Of a DNA stretch of 64,000 nt, positions 52,728 to 60,988 are shown one piece after another (within the stretch, counting starts at the first letter, position 1; each line of letters starts with the position of its first letter). This DNA is from JAIPEI01 sp964443135 (GTDB taxonomy: Bacteria > Desulfobacterota > DSM-4660 > Desulfatiglandales > HGW-15): NCBI GenBank assembly GCA_964443135.1, contig CAYUBQ010000014.1:1-64000 (forward strand). The letters run 5' to 3'. A program made the position numbers and the translations under genes. The notes under the pieces were generated by a model. The model made no database searches, was not told the origin of the DNA, and was given only the letters and a program-made list of their open reading frames with translations.

Positions 52728-53683
52728 TGCGGGGGCTCTGGATCGAAAAGGGCGGCCTGGGTTTCCGGGAGGATCTGCCCGTACCCGAGCCGGGCCCGGG
52801 CGAGGCCCGGGTCCGCGTCCGTCTGGCCGGGATCTGCGGGACGGACCTGGAGCTCCTGGAGGGCTACGCCGGGTTTCGCGGGGTGCCCGGGCACGAGTTC
52901 GTGGGCGAGGTGGCGGAGGCGCCGGACCGCCCGTTCCTGGAGGGGCGGCGGGTCGTGGGGGAGATCAACGCGGCCTGCGGCCGGTGCGACCCGTGCCGGC
53001 GAGGACTGCCCAACCACTGCGAAGCGCGCCGGGTCCTGGGGCTCCGGGGGATGAACGGCGCCTTTGCCGACTACCTGGTCCTGCCGGCGGCAAGCCTCCA
53101 CGTGGTTCCGGAGACCGTACCGGACGAGGCCGCGGTCTTTGCCGAGCCGCTGGCCGCGGCCCTTCGCATCCAGGAGCAGGTGGCGATCGGACCGGGAGAC
53201 AGGGTTCTCGTGGTGGGGGCGGGGCGCCTGGGCCAGCTGGCGGCAAGGGTTTTGGCCCGCACCGGGTGCGATCTCCGGGTGGCGGCGCGACACCCCAACC
53301 AGTTCGGGCTCCTGGCACGCGAGGCCATCGCGGGCATCCGCGAGGACGAGATTCCCGCTCGGTCCATGGACGTGGTGGTGGAGGCGGCCGGGTCGGCCCG
53401 GGGGCTTCGCGCCGCCCTGGAAGCGGTCCGGACCTGCGGGACCCTGGTGCTCAAGAGCTCCTGGCGGGAGGAGGTGCCCCTGGACCTCGGGCGGGTGGTG
53501 GTGGACGAGATCCGTCTCCTGGGGTCCCGGTGCGGCCCCTTTGCGCCGGCCCTGGAGCTCCTGGCCTCCAGGGCGGTCGATCCCCGGCCCATGATCGCGG
53601 CCGTCTACTCGCTCCGCGCCGGCGAGACCGCCTTTTCCCTGGCCGAACGGCCCGAGGCGCTCAAGATCCTGCTCCGTCCCTGA
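52727..53683 (+). CDS. Zinc-dependent alcohol dehydrogenase (MDR family)
   Basis: A 318-aa medium-chain dehydrogenase. Catalytic zinc ligands are in LAGICGTDLELLEG and PGHEFVGEV; the structural zinc loop CGRCDPCRRGLPNHC has all four Cys. NAD(P) binding is VLVVGAGRLGQLAARVLAR. It is shorter than classic ~350-aa members. Translationally coupled to the acyl-CoA dehydrogenase (TGATG), it may process an alcohol or aldehyde linked to the same acyl chain. The substrate is unknown. Confidence 0.87.
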   Translation: MRGLWIEKGGLGFREDLPVPEPGPGEARVRVRLAGICGTDLELLEGYAGFRGVPGHEFVGEVAEAPDRPFLEGRRVVGEINAACGRCDPCRRGLPNHCEARRVLGLRGMNGAFADYLVLPAASLHVVPETVPDEAAVFAEPLAAALRIQEQVAIGPGDRVLVVGAGRLGQLAARVLARTGCDLRVAARHPNQFGLLAREAIAGIREDEIPARSMDVVVEAAGSARGLRAALEAVRTCGTLVLKSSWREEVPLDLGRVVVDEIRLLGSRCGPFAPALELLASRAVDPRPMIAAVYSLRAGETAFSLAERPEALKILLRP

Positions 53684-53711
53684 GGCACCAGCGCCCCGGG
53701 GCGTCTCCCCT

Positions 53712-53768
53712 CATCCTGCCTGCATGCGGGGACCACGGCTCCCCGCCGGGGCCTGGAGCGGCAGGATG
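53712..53768 (+). terminator. Nested stem-loop between alcohol dehydrogenase and hydroxypyruvate reductase
   Basis: Outer arms CATCCTGCC/GGCAGGATG (9 bp) enclose a perfect inner hairpin GCGGGGA/TCCCCGC with a 7-nt loop. No U-run follows. It may be a factor-dependent terminator or regulatory structure ahead of the GTG at 53818. Confidence 0.45.
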
Positions 53769-53817
53769 GGCGGGCTGCGATTCTTTCCATGACCACCGAT
53801 CGAGGAGGAGGAGCGCG

Positions 53818-54963
53818 GTGAGCGAATCGAGATGGCGGGTGCAGAATCCCGACGGACCCATGCGTGTGATCGTCACCAAGGAGCTTCCCGGCACGCGCTG
53901 GCTCGAGATCCTGATCGAGGCCGGCTGCCGGGTCGAGGTCTGCCGATCCGACACGGTTCTGGGGGAAGGCGAGATCGAAACGGCCATAGGGGGCCGCTGC
54001 GACGGATGCATCGGGCAGCTGACAGAGCACTGGGGGCTCCGGCTCTTCGAGGCCCTGGCCCGCGCCGGAGGGAGGGCCTACAGCAACTACGCGGTCGGTT
54101 ACAACAACGTGGACCTGGACGCAGCCACGCAGCATCGCATTCCGGTCGGAAACACACCGGGCGTGCTGACCGAGACCACGGCCGAGATGGCCGTGGCCCT
54201 GACCTTCGCGGCCGCGAGGCGGGTTGTGGAGGGAGACCGCTTCATGCGCGAGGGGAGGTTCACCGGGTGGCTCCCCTCGCTCCTCCTCGGCGAGCTTCTG
54301 TGGCGGAAGACGGTGGGGATCGTGGGCGCGGGCCGCATCGGTGCGGCCTACGCGCGGATGATGGCGGAAGGCCACAAGATGGACGTAATCTACCACGACC
54401 TCCGGCCGAACGGCGAGCTCGAGGATGCGGTGGGTTCGTACGGGCATTTCCTTGCGGCCGAGGGAAGGCGACCCGTGTCCTGCCGCCGGGTCGATTCCCT
54501 GGAGGATCTCCTCCGGGAGGCGGACGTGGTGAGCCTGCACACGGTCCTGGATGCCTCCACCCGACACCTGATCGACCGGGAGCGGCTGGCCGTGATGAAG
54601 CCGAACGCCGTTCTGGTGAACTCGAGTCGCGGTCCCCTGATCGACGAAAGGGACCTGGTGGAGCACTGCCGCAATCACCCGCGCTTCCGGGCGGCGCTCG
54701 ACGTGTTCGAGGGGGAGCCCGACATGGCGCCGGGACTGGAGGACCTTCCGAACGTGGTGGTGGTGCCCCACATCGGCTCGGCCACCCGGTGGACCCGGGA
54801 GGCCATGTCCGTTCTGGCGGCCTTCAACGTGGCGGGGATGCTTCAGGGCTTTCCGGTGTGGGGCCGCGCGGACATGGGCCCGTTCCTGGGACCCAACCCG
54901 CCCGAGGCGGCGCCCAGCGTCGTGAACGACGATTCGCTCGGCCTTCCCCGATTCGAGGTCTAG
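53818..54963 (+). CDS. Plant-type hydroxypyruvate reductase (D-2-hydroxyacid dehydrogenase)
   Basis: A 381-aa enzyme strikingly like plant peroxisomal HPR1: LPGTRWLEILIEAGCRVEV, CDGCIGQLTEHWG, YSNYAVGYNNVDLDAATQHRIPVGNTPGVLTETTAEMAVAL, the NAD fingerprint VGIVGAGRIGAAYARMMAEGHKMDVIYHD, and PSVVNDDSLGLP at the end. Catalytic Arg (NSSRGPLIDE), Glu (DVFEGEP) and His (PHIGSATRW) are intact. It reduces hydroxypyruvate (or glyoxylate) with NADH in serine/glycolate metabolism. The start is GTG at 53818, with a GAGGAGGAG Shine-Dalgarno, matching the family length. Confidence 0.88.
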   Translation: MSESRWRVQNPDGPMRVIVTKELPGTRWLEILIEAGCRVEVCRSDTVLGEGEIETAIGGRCDGCIGQLTEHWGLRLFEALARAGGRAYSNYAVGYNNVDLDAATQHRIPVGNTPGVLTETTAEMAVALTFAAARRVVEGDRFMREGRFTGWLPSLLLGELLWRKTVGIVGAGRIGAAYARMMAEGHKMDVIYHDLRPNGELEDAVGSYGHFLAAEGRRPVSCRRVDSLEDLLREADVVSLHTVLDASTRHLIDRERLAVMKPNAVLVNSSRGPLIDERDLVEHCRNHPRFRAALDVFEGEPDMAPGLEDLPNVVVVPHIGSATRWTREAMSVLAAFNVAGMLQGFPVWGRADMGPFLGPNPPEAAPSVVNDDSLGLPRFEV

Positions 54964-55009
54964 GATGTCGCCGGGGTGAGGAGGGGGGTCGGCCCTTCAC
55001 CGGGGCGGG

Positions 55010-56971
55010 TCAAGCCCCTTGCTGCGGGAACCCACCCGCGCTCCGGCCCAACACGCGGTCCGTGTCCAGGAGGATCTTGACCTCGCCCTCCTGCTTGGCC
55101 ATGCCCAGGACGTAGTCGGCGCGAACGGCCTGCCCCAGGCCGGCCGCGCCCTCGATCTCGGAGGCCTTCATCTCGTTCACCTCGGAGACGGCGTCGACGA
55201 TCACCCCGGCGCGGGTCCCGCCGTTTCCGTTCTCCACGTCCAGGATGATGATGCAGGTCCGCTCGGTGTACTCCGACTCCTCCATGCCGAACCGGAGCCT
55301 CAGGTCCATGACCGGGATCACCTCGCCCCGGAGGTTCACCACCCCCCGAAAGAACTCCGGCGACCGAGGCATGGAACGGATGGGCATCATCCCGATGATC
55401 TCCTTGACCTCGAGGATGTCGATCCCGAACTCCTGCCCGTCCAAGCGGAAGGTGAGGTACTTGCCCTCCAGGTTCAGCATGGACTTGGAGGCGCCGCCGC
55501 GGCCCTCGCCGCTTCGCTCCAGAATCTCCGTGACCGTCTCGGTGTCGGCCCGGCGTCGCGACGGCAGCCGGTGCCGGTCCCGGTCCGTGCAGGCCGCGTC
55601 CGCAAACCGGGTCTCGATGAAGGCGGAGAGGTCGATCCGCGACCCGATCCCCATCTTCTCCACCATGTAGGCCTGCATGTACTCGAGCTCCTCGATCTCC
55701 GGGTAGAGATCGGAGGTCCGGATCCCCCGCTCCTCCGTGAGGACGTTCTTGAGCAGGGGGACCTTGAGACCGAGCTTTCCCTCCGGGTCCAGAAACCGGA
55801 CCGCGATCTCGGCGGCGGTCTCGGGCTTCCTCTCGATGAACCGTCCGGCGTCCACCAGGAGGCGGGTGAACTCGTGCACCGCGTCCGGGTAGGGCCCGAT
55901 GAAGTCGTCCCGCATGGTGACCACGCAGCAGGGGTGGTTGTCCCAGAGCTCGCTGCTGAGGAACTGGCTCTCGGCGATCCCCGCGGCGATGGACTTGGTG
56001 CCCAGGGGCTCGGCAACCATGAAACCGCAGGCCTTCGGGTTGTCCCGCAGGAACTCCGGCATCTTGATGGGGGCCGTGACCTCGAAGGTCACATCCGGCG
56101 ATCCTTCTCCCGCCATGCCGGAGCTGAGGCCCATCCGGTCGAAAAACTGGTGGGAGAGCATGTGGTGAATGGACATCTGGTGGGGGATGAAGAAGGACTT
56201 GCCCCGGAAGAACGCTTCGTAGGGGGGCCGGTAGGCCCCCGTGCGGTTCCGGACGAAAATGCTTCCATTCTTGTGGGCGAGAAGGATCATGCGGAGGGGG
56301 GTCTCGAAGGCGAACAGGTCCATGGCGATGGGCCCCAGGATGCAGGCCGCGTCCACGGTGCCCTTTCTCAGGGCGTCCCGCACCGGGTTCCACCCGGGCA
56401 TGCACCGGGTCTCCAGCTCGAAGGTCTCGGCCCGGGCCTCTCCGGTCTCGAGGAGGTGCTTGAGCACGCCCAGGACCAGGTGGTCCGTGATCTGGATGTG
56501 CGCCACGCGAAGCGTGACCTTGCCCGAACGGGCCCGGTCCGACTCCCGTTCCTCGGCCGTGGGCACGCTTTCTTCCTCCTGGAGGATCCCGAAGGACTCC
56601 TCGATCTTGGCCGCCAGCTCGTCCTTGTTGAAGGGCTTGGCCACGAAGCTGCTGACCCCGGCGTCCAGGGCCTTCTTCTCCTGCTTCATGTCCCCCTGGC
56701 CGGTGGCCATGATGAAGGGCAGGTCCCGCGTCTCCTCGTTGCCCCGGATCCACAGAAGGAGGTCGTAGCCGCTCCGGTTGGGCATGTTCCAGTCGCTGAT
56801 CACGAGATCGAACGGTCCGGTCTCCCGGATACAAACGATGGCCTCCTCGCCGTCGCCGGCCTCGGTCACGTTTTCGAAGCCCAGGGAGGCCAGGGTCTTC
56901 CGTTCGATTTTCCGCATGGTTGCGGCGTCTTCCACCAGCAGGATCTTGATGCTTGAGCGATCGAGGTTCAT
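55010..56971 (-). CDS. Receiver / NrtA-like binding-protein / CheW fusion protein
   Basis: A 653-aa cytoplasmic protein (no signal peptide). Residues 8-125 are a CheY-like receiver (VEDAATMR, phospho-Asp60 in LVISDWNMP, Lys in AKPFNKDEL). Residues about 150-440 resemble an NMT1/NrtA/SsuA-type solute-binding fold: VTLRVAHIQITDHLVLGVLKHLLE, GWNPVRDALRKGTVDAACILGPIAMDLFAF, FFIPHQMSIHHML. Residues about 510-645 are a CheW domain (LTFRLDGQEFGIDILEVKEI, VVNLRGEVIPVMDLR). It should couple chemoreceptors to CheA and be controlled by phosphorylation and perhaps by a small ligand. The start ATG at 56971 is the last before the receiver. No other che genes are near. Confidence 0.83.
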   Translation of the reverse strand: MNLDRSSIKILLVEDAATMRKIERKTLASLGFENVTEAGDGEEAIVCIRETGPFDLVISDWNMPNRSGYDLLLWIRGNEETRDLPFIMATGQGDMKQEKKALDAGVSSFVAKPFNKDELAAKIEESFGILQEEESVPTAEERESDRARSGKVTLRVAHIQITDHLVLGVLKHLLETGEARAETFELETRCMPGWNPVRDALRKGTVDAACILGPIAMDLFAFETPLRMILLAHKNGSIFVRNRTGAYRPPYEAFFRGKSFFIPHQMSIHHMLSHQFFDRMGLSSGMAGEGSPDVTFEVTAPIKMPEFLRDNPKACGFMVAEPLGTKSIAAGIAESQFLSSELWDNHPCCVVTMRDDFIGPYPDAVHEFTRLLVDAGRFIERKPETAAEIAVRFLDPEGKLGLKVPLLKNVLTEERGIRTSDLYPEIEELEYMQAYMVEKMGIGSRIDLSAFIETRFADAACTDRDRHRLPSRRRADTETVTEILERSGEGRGGASKSMLNLEGKYLTFRLDGQEFGIDILEVKEIIGMMPIRSMPRSPEFFRGVVNLRGEVIPVMDLRLRFGMEESEYTERTCIIILDVENGNGGTRAGVIVDAVSEVNEMKASEIEGAAGLGQAVRADYVLGMAKQEGEVKILLDTDRVLGRSAGGFPQQGA

Positions 56972-57339
56972 GGATGGTCTCCGTCCGGGTGCGGTGGGTT
57001 CCTGATCGGTTCCGTTTCGCGTCATGCGCCGCCCGAAAGGCGGCGCTGGGTCATGGACGTATCAACTTCCGTGCCAAAGGCCGAAGGGCGGAGAGGCCCC
57101 CCGGGAGCGGGCCCGCGAGGGACGAGCCGAGAAGTGGGCGTGGCCGGCAAGCTGCTGCCTTTGACGGGGTGTCAGGTCTTTGACATGATCAGGCGGCCGC
57201 CGGATGCCGGGCCGTCCGGCATGCCGGCCACGCACGGCCTTCCGGTCGGAACGCTACCGGGAACACGCCGCCCGTGATGCAACGATGAAAAGAAATCGCT
57301 TGCTTTTGCATGGAAAAGGATTACTATATTTTTCGTCTC

Positions 57340-57370
57340 GGCTCCGCTCTCGGGCGCGGAGCCTTTTTTT
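57340..57370 (+). terminator. Rho-independent terminator upstream of rhlE
   Basis: Arms GGCTCCGC and GCGGAGCC are perfectly paired with an 8-nt loop, followed by seven T. It points toward rhlE but lies ~290 bp upstream, so it ends a short leader or small RNA starting around 57285-57340. It could act as an attenuator. Confidence 0.75.
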
Positions 57371-57526
57371 ACTGAAGGAGCAAGCTTTGCCTGATGGATC
57401 GCTCCTACAGTGTGTCATTACGAACATCCTAACCGGTGATACGAAAGATGCGTCTATTTTAAAGTGGGTTTATAGCATATACTTTAATGAGATTGAATAA
57501 CGGACGGATACACATCAAACAAAATA

Positions 57527-57630
57527 TGATGAAGTCGTAGAAAGCCCGAAGTCTCGAGACCTGCCCCTGAGATTTCAACAGGTTATATCGTTCACAGCGG
57601 CGGGTGAGCGGGTATTTGCGAATGCGTCAA
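57527..57630 (+). repeat. Dispersed intergenic repeat, copy G
   Basis: A full copy (TGATGAAGTCG, AGCCCGAAGTCTCGAGACCTG, GATTTCAACAGGTTATATCG, CACAGCGGCGGGTGAGCGGG, GCGAATGCGTCAA) ending 33 bp before the rhlE start codon, so it would lie in the 5' untranslated region of most rhlE transcripts. Confidence 0.9.
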
Positions 57631-57662
57631 AACATGGTTATCTGTTGAAGGAGTGTTTTCAT

Positions 57663-58805
57663 TTGAATTTTGGACAGTTTTCATTTTGTAGGGAAATTAC
57701 AACTGGCATTGAACGTGCAGGATATTCCATCCCAACACCCATTCAAGTCCGGGCCATTCCGGAGGTCATGCAAGGACACGATATCATGGGGCTGGCCCAG
57801 ACAGGCACTGGAAAAACGGCGGCCTACGTGCTGCCCATTCTACACCGGCTGTTCCAGGGAAGGCGGAGAGGTGTGCGCGCCCTGATCGTGGCTCCAACGC
57901 GAGAGCTGGCCGAGCAGATTCATCAGGACATCCTGATGTTGGGGTCGAGGACCGGGTTGCGAAGCGTGTCCGTCTACGGCGGCGTCGGAATCCAGCCGCA
58001 GGTGGCGTCGCTGAGGAAAGCGGATATCGCGGTCGCGTGCCCCGGTCGTCTCCTCGACCACGTGGGCCGGCGCACGGTGGATCTTTCGAACGTCGAGGTC
58101 CTGGTTCTCGATGAGGCCGATCAGATGTTCGACATGGGCTTTCTGCCGGACATTCGCCGGATCCTGACCCACCTGCCGCAGGCGAACCGGCAGACCCTGC
58201 TTTTCTCGGCCACCATGCCGGCCCAGATACGCCGCCTGGCCGATCAGGTCCTGGAGAACCCGGTCAGGGTACAAGTGGGGCAAGAGGCGCCTGCAGACAC
58301 CGTCCATCATGTGTTTTATCCGGTCGCCCGGCATTTGAAGACGGCGCTTCTGCTCCAACTGCTCGGCAGCACCGGCATGGGCGCTGTTCTGGTGTTCACC
58401 CGCACCAAGCACCGTGCCAAGAAGCTGGGCGTGAAGCTGTCCAAGGCCGGTTATCGGTCCGCCTCTCTCCAGGGAAACCTGTCCCAGTCTCAGCGCCGGA
58501 AAGCCATGGACGGTTTCAAGTCGGGTGAGTTTCAGGTCCTGGTGGCCACTGACATCGCGGCCCGCGGTATCGACGTCTCGAATGTCTCTCATGTGATCAA
58601 CTACGACGTGCCGTCGACCGCGGAACACTACATTCACCGCATCGGCAGGACCGGCCGGGCCACGAGGACCGGTGAAGCGTTCACGCTGATCACCTGTGAA
58701 GACAGGCAGATGATGAAAGCCATTCACGGGGTCATTGGGGCGCCTGTGGAGCAGCGAAGGCTGGCGGGTTTCGATGATCACGCCGTTCCATGGGGTGGGA
58801 AATGA
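57663..58805 (+). CDS. rhlE: RhlE-type DEAD-box RNA helicase
   Basis: A 380-aa helicase core with little C-terminal tail. Motifs: Q-motif GYSIPTPIQ, I AQTGTGKT, Ia PTRELAEQ, Ib around CPGRLLDHV, II VLDEAD, III FSATMP, IV VFTRTKHRA, V ATDIAARGIDV, VI YIHRIGRTGR. It unwinds short RNA duplexes in ribosome assembly or cold adaptation. The start is TTG at 57663: AAGGAG lies 9 nt upstream and the N terminus then reads MNFGQFSF as in RhlE. The stop overlaps the next start (ATGA). Confidence 0.92.
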   Translation: MNFGQFSFCREITTGIERAGYSIPTPIQVRAIPEVMQGHDIMGLAQTGTGKTAAYVLPILHRLFQGRRRGVRALIVAPTRELAEQIHQDILMLGSRTGLRSVSVYGGVGIQPQVASLRKADIAVACPGRLLDHVGRRTVDLSNVEVLVLDEADQMFDMGFLPDIRRILTHLPQANRQTLLFSATMPAQIRRLADQVLENPVRVQVGQEAPADTVHHVFYPVARHLKTALLLQLLGSTGMGAVLVFTRTKHRAKKLGVKLSKAGYRSASLQGNLSQSQRRKAMDGFKSGEFQVLVATDIAARGIDVSNVSHVINYDVPSTAEHYIHRIGRTGRATRTGEAFTLITCEDRQMMKAIHGVIGAPVEQRRLAGFDDHAVPWGGK

Positions 58806-59506
58806 GCGGGGAGAACCCGCAGGATGAAGGACCGGATCTCCCGTTTGAGTGTGGAAGGCCTGGTCCGGGCCTCGGGGAGTGCGGCCCCGGGCTCTCGATG
58901 ACGCCGCAGGAGACCTCGGTCCGTGGTCTCTATCGCCGGGTGGATGAAACGGTGGCCCTCGGGCTGAATCGGCTGCGGATCGAAAACGGCATCGTTCCGG
59001 CCTGCAAGGTGGGCTGTTGCTCTTGCTGCCGCTTTCACATCCTCACCAACATCCTGGAGGCCCACACCCTGGCGCAGTTCGTCCGGCGGGAGTTCTCGGC
59101 ACGCCGGACGAACGAGCTTCGATTCAGGACGCTGCAGTGGTGGGAGTGGGACAGCTCCAGGCCGGGGAGGCGCCGGCCGTCCGGATTCGACATCGAGACG
59201 GATCTTTCCGGCTACGAGCACCGTTGCCCGCTGCTGGTAGACGGTGCGTGCAGTGCATATCCCGTCAGGCCCATGGTTTGCCGGACGCATTACGTCGATT
59301 CCAATCGGCAGCTGTGCCTTGCGGCCAATGACCCGGAATCCTCGGAAGACCGTCCGAAGGTGATTTCATCCCTTCTGACGGCGACCCAGCCGTTCGCCAT
59401 GGAAATGCGGAAATCCGTCGAGGAGTCCGGGGCGGACTACTCTCGATCCATCATGCTCCTGCCCCACCACCTTGCCATTCAGATGGGCTGGGACTTCGCC
59501 GCATGA
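58802..59506 (+). CDS. YkgJ-family cysteine-cluster protein
   Basis: A 234-aa protein. After an unstructured first ~40 residues comes CKVGCCSCCRF, then CPLLVDGACSAYPVRPMVCRTHYV, the paired Cys motifs of the YkgJ (Fe- or Zn-chelating) family. The C-terminal part is helical. The role is unknown. The ATG overlaps the rhlE stop by 4 bp, so it is translated in the same operon and may act in RNA or ribosome metabolism; that is inference from context. Confidence 0.8.
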   Translation: MSGENPQDEGPDLPFECGRPGPGLGECGPGLSMTPQETSVRGLYRRVDETVALGLNRLRIENGIVPACKVGCCSCCRFHILTNILEAHTLAQFVRREFSARRTNELRFRTLQWWEWDSSRPGRRRPSGFDIETDLSGYEHRCPLLVDGACSAYPVRPMVCRTHYVDSNRQLCLAANDPESSEDRPKVISSLLTATQPFAMEMRKSVEESGADYSRSIMLLPHHLAIQMGWDFAA

Positions 59507-59606
59507 GTCACATCCCTGACGTGGGAGGCGCGCCCAGCCAGTGGCCGGAGTCCAGGACCGATCCGGCGTGTTCCAACCTCCTGCCACCCCCCATCGAGAG
59601 CATGAC

Positions 59607-60839
59607 ATGGCCCATGAACCCGTCCTCCCCTCGTGCGAGATCCTCACCATCGGAACCGAGCTGCTCCTGGGCCGCGTCCTGGACACGAACTCCGCCTTTG
59701 CGGCCCAAAGGCTGGCACGGATCGGGGTGAGGGTCCGCTTCCGCACGGCCGTGGGGGACTGCGCCCGGGACATGGAGGAGACCCTTCGCCGGGCCCTGAA
59801 GCGCTGCGACCTCGTCCTGGTGACCGGGGGGCTGGGGCCCACCCGGGACGATCTCACCCGGGAGACCGTGGCGAACCTGGCGGGATTGGAGCTCGAGTTC
59901 CGCGAGGACCTGATGGAGCAGATCGAGGCCCTGTTCCGAAAGATCGGGTACCGCATGCCCGAGAACAACCGCAGGCAGGCCTACGTTCCCCGGGGAAGCC
60001 TGGCCGTGCCCAACCCGGTGGGGACGGCCCCCGGGTTCGTGACGGAGATCGACGGCACGCCCGTGATCTGCCTCCCCGGGGTCCCCCGCGAGCTGACCCA
60101 CCTGATGGAGACCTGGGGGGTCCCGTGGATCCGGGAGCGGTTCGGGCTGGACGACAGCCGGATCCTCACACGGGTGCTCCGGGTGGTGGGCATCGGGGAG
60201 AGCAAGGTGGACGCGCTCCTGGGCGACCTCATGGGCGAGGGACGGAACCCGGAGGTGGCGCTGCTCGCCTCCGAGAGCGAGATCCAGGTCCAGATCACGG
60301 CCCACGGACCCGGCCGGCAGGAGTCCGTGGCGGTCCTGGAGGGGGAGGTCCGGAGGCGGTTGGGGCGAAAGATCTACGCCGCGGACGACGTCACCCTGGA
60401 GGGCGCGATCCGGGACCTCGCAAAGGCGAAGGGGCTCTCCCTGGCCGTGGTGGAGACCTTCACCGGCGGCCGGCTCGCGTTGCGGCTGCACGATCTGGGG
60501 GATGCCTTCCTGCGGGGCAGCCTGGTGCTGCCGGATCCCGGGGCCGTGGTCCGGTGGCTGGGTACGGAACCGCCGGCGGACATGGAAGCGTCCGGCCGCC
60601 GCCTGGCCCTGGCCGTGCGGGACCGGGCCGGCGCCGACCTGGGGCTCGCGGTGGTCGGATCCCTGGACGGGGAGGGCGGGCGGGACGCCATGAAGGGCGT
60701 GGCCGTCCTGGAGGGCGGCGGCGTGTCCCGTGTCTTCGCCTGGGAGGCCGGCGGGCCCCCGGGCATGCTGCGCCGCCGCGGGGCCGTCATCGGCCTGAAC
60801 ACCCTTCGGATCGCCCTCCTGGACTCGTCCGGTCTCTGA
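59607..60839 (+). CDS. cinA: CinA-family protein with altered C-terminal amidase site
   Basis: A 410-aa protein. The N-terminal molybdopterin-binding-like COG1058 domain (about 8-175) is well conserved: EILTIGTELLLGRVLDTNSAFAAQRLARIG, VTGGLGPTRDDLTRETVA, NPVGTAPGF, CLPGVPRELTHLM. The C-terminal domain (about 265-405) aligns with PncC nicotinamide-nucleotide amidase, but the nucleophile motif ESCTGG is replaced by ETFTGG and the following GSSxxFxGG loop is degenerate (GDAFLRGSLVL). NMN amidase activity is therefore doubtful; the ADP-ribose pyrophosphatase domain may still work. It lies 100 bp after the YkgJ gene. Confidence 0.87.
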   Translation: MAHEPVLPSCEILTIGTELLLGRVLDTNSAFAAQRLARIGVRVRFRTAVGDCARDMEETLRRALKRCDLVLVTGGLGPTRDDLTRETVANLAGLELEFREDLMEQIEALFRKIGYRMPENNRRQAYVPRGSLAVPNPVGTAPGFVTEIDGTPVICLPGVPRELTHLMETWGVPWIRERFGLDDSRILTRVLRVVGIGESKVDALLGDLMGEGRNPEVALLASESEIQVQITAHGPGRQESVAVLEGEVRRRLGRKIYAADDVTLEGAIRDLAKAKGLSLAVVETFTGGRLALRLHDLGDAFLRGSLVLPDPGAVVRWLGTEPPADMEASGRRLALAVRDRAGADLGLAVVGSLDGEGGRDAMKGVAVLEGGGVSRVFAWEAGGPPGMLRRRGAVIGLNTLRIALLDSSGL

Positions 60840-60988
60840 CAACCCCTTTCTCGGCGGATGATGCCGTGAGCCGGCTGCGGCCGAAGCTGTTCCTGGAGGC
60901 GTTCCTCCTCTGGACCGGAGGTCCGCATCATGCGCACCCGTGCCCGAAACCGTCCGGGCGCCGAAGCACCGAGAGAGGAAGGTTCCCT

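Larger units (their letters stand above)
56972..57662. other. Long intergenic region upstream of rhlE
   Basis: About 690 bp. It is GC-rich to about 57270, then more AT-rich. It contains a Rho-independent terminator (57340-57370), repeat copy G (57527-57630) and the rhlE Shine-Dalgarno (57648-57653). TATACT-like -10 elements occur near 57478. No gene is convincing. Confidence 0.5.
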
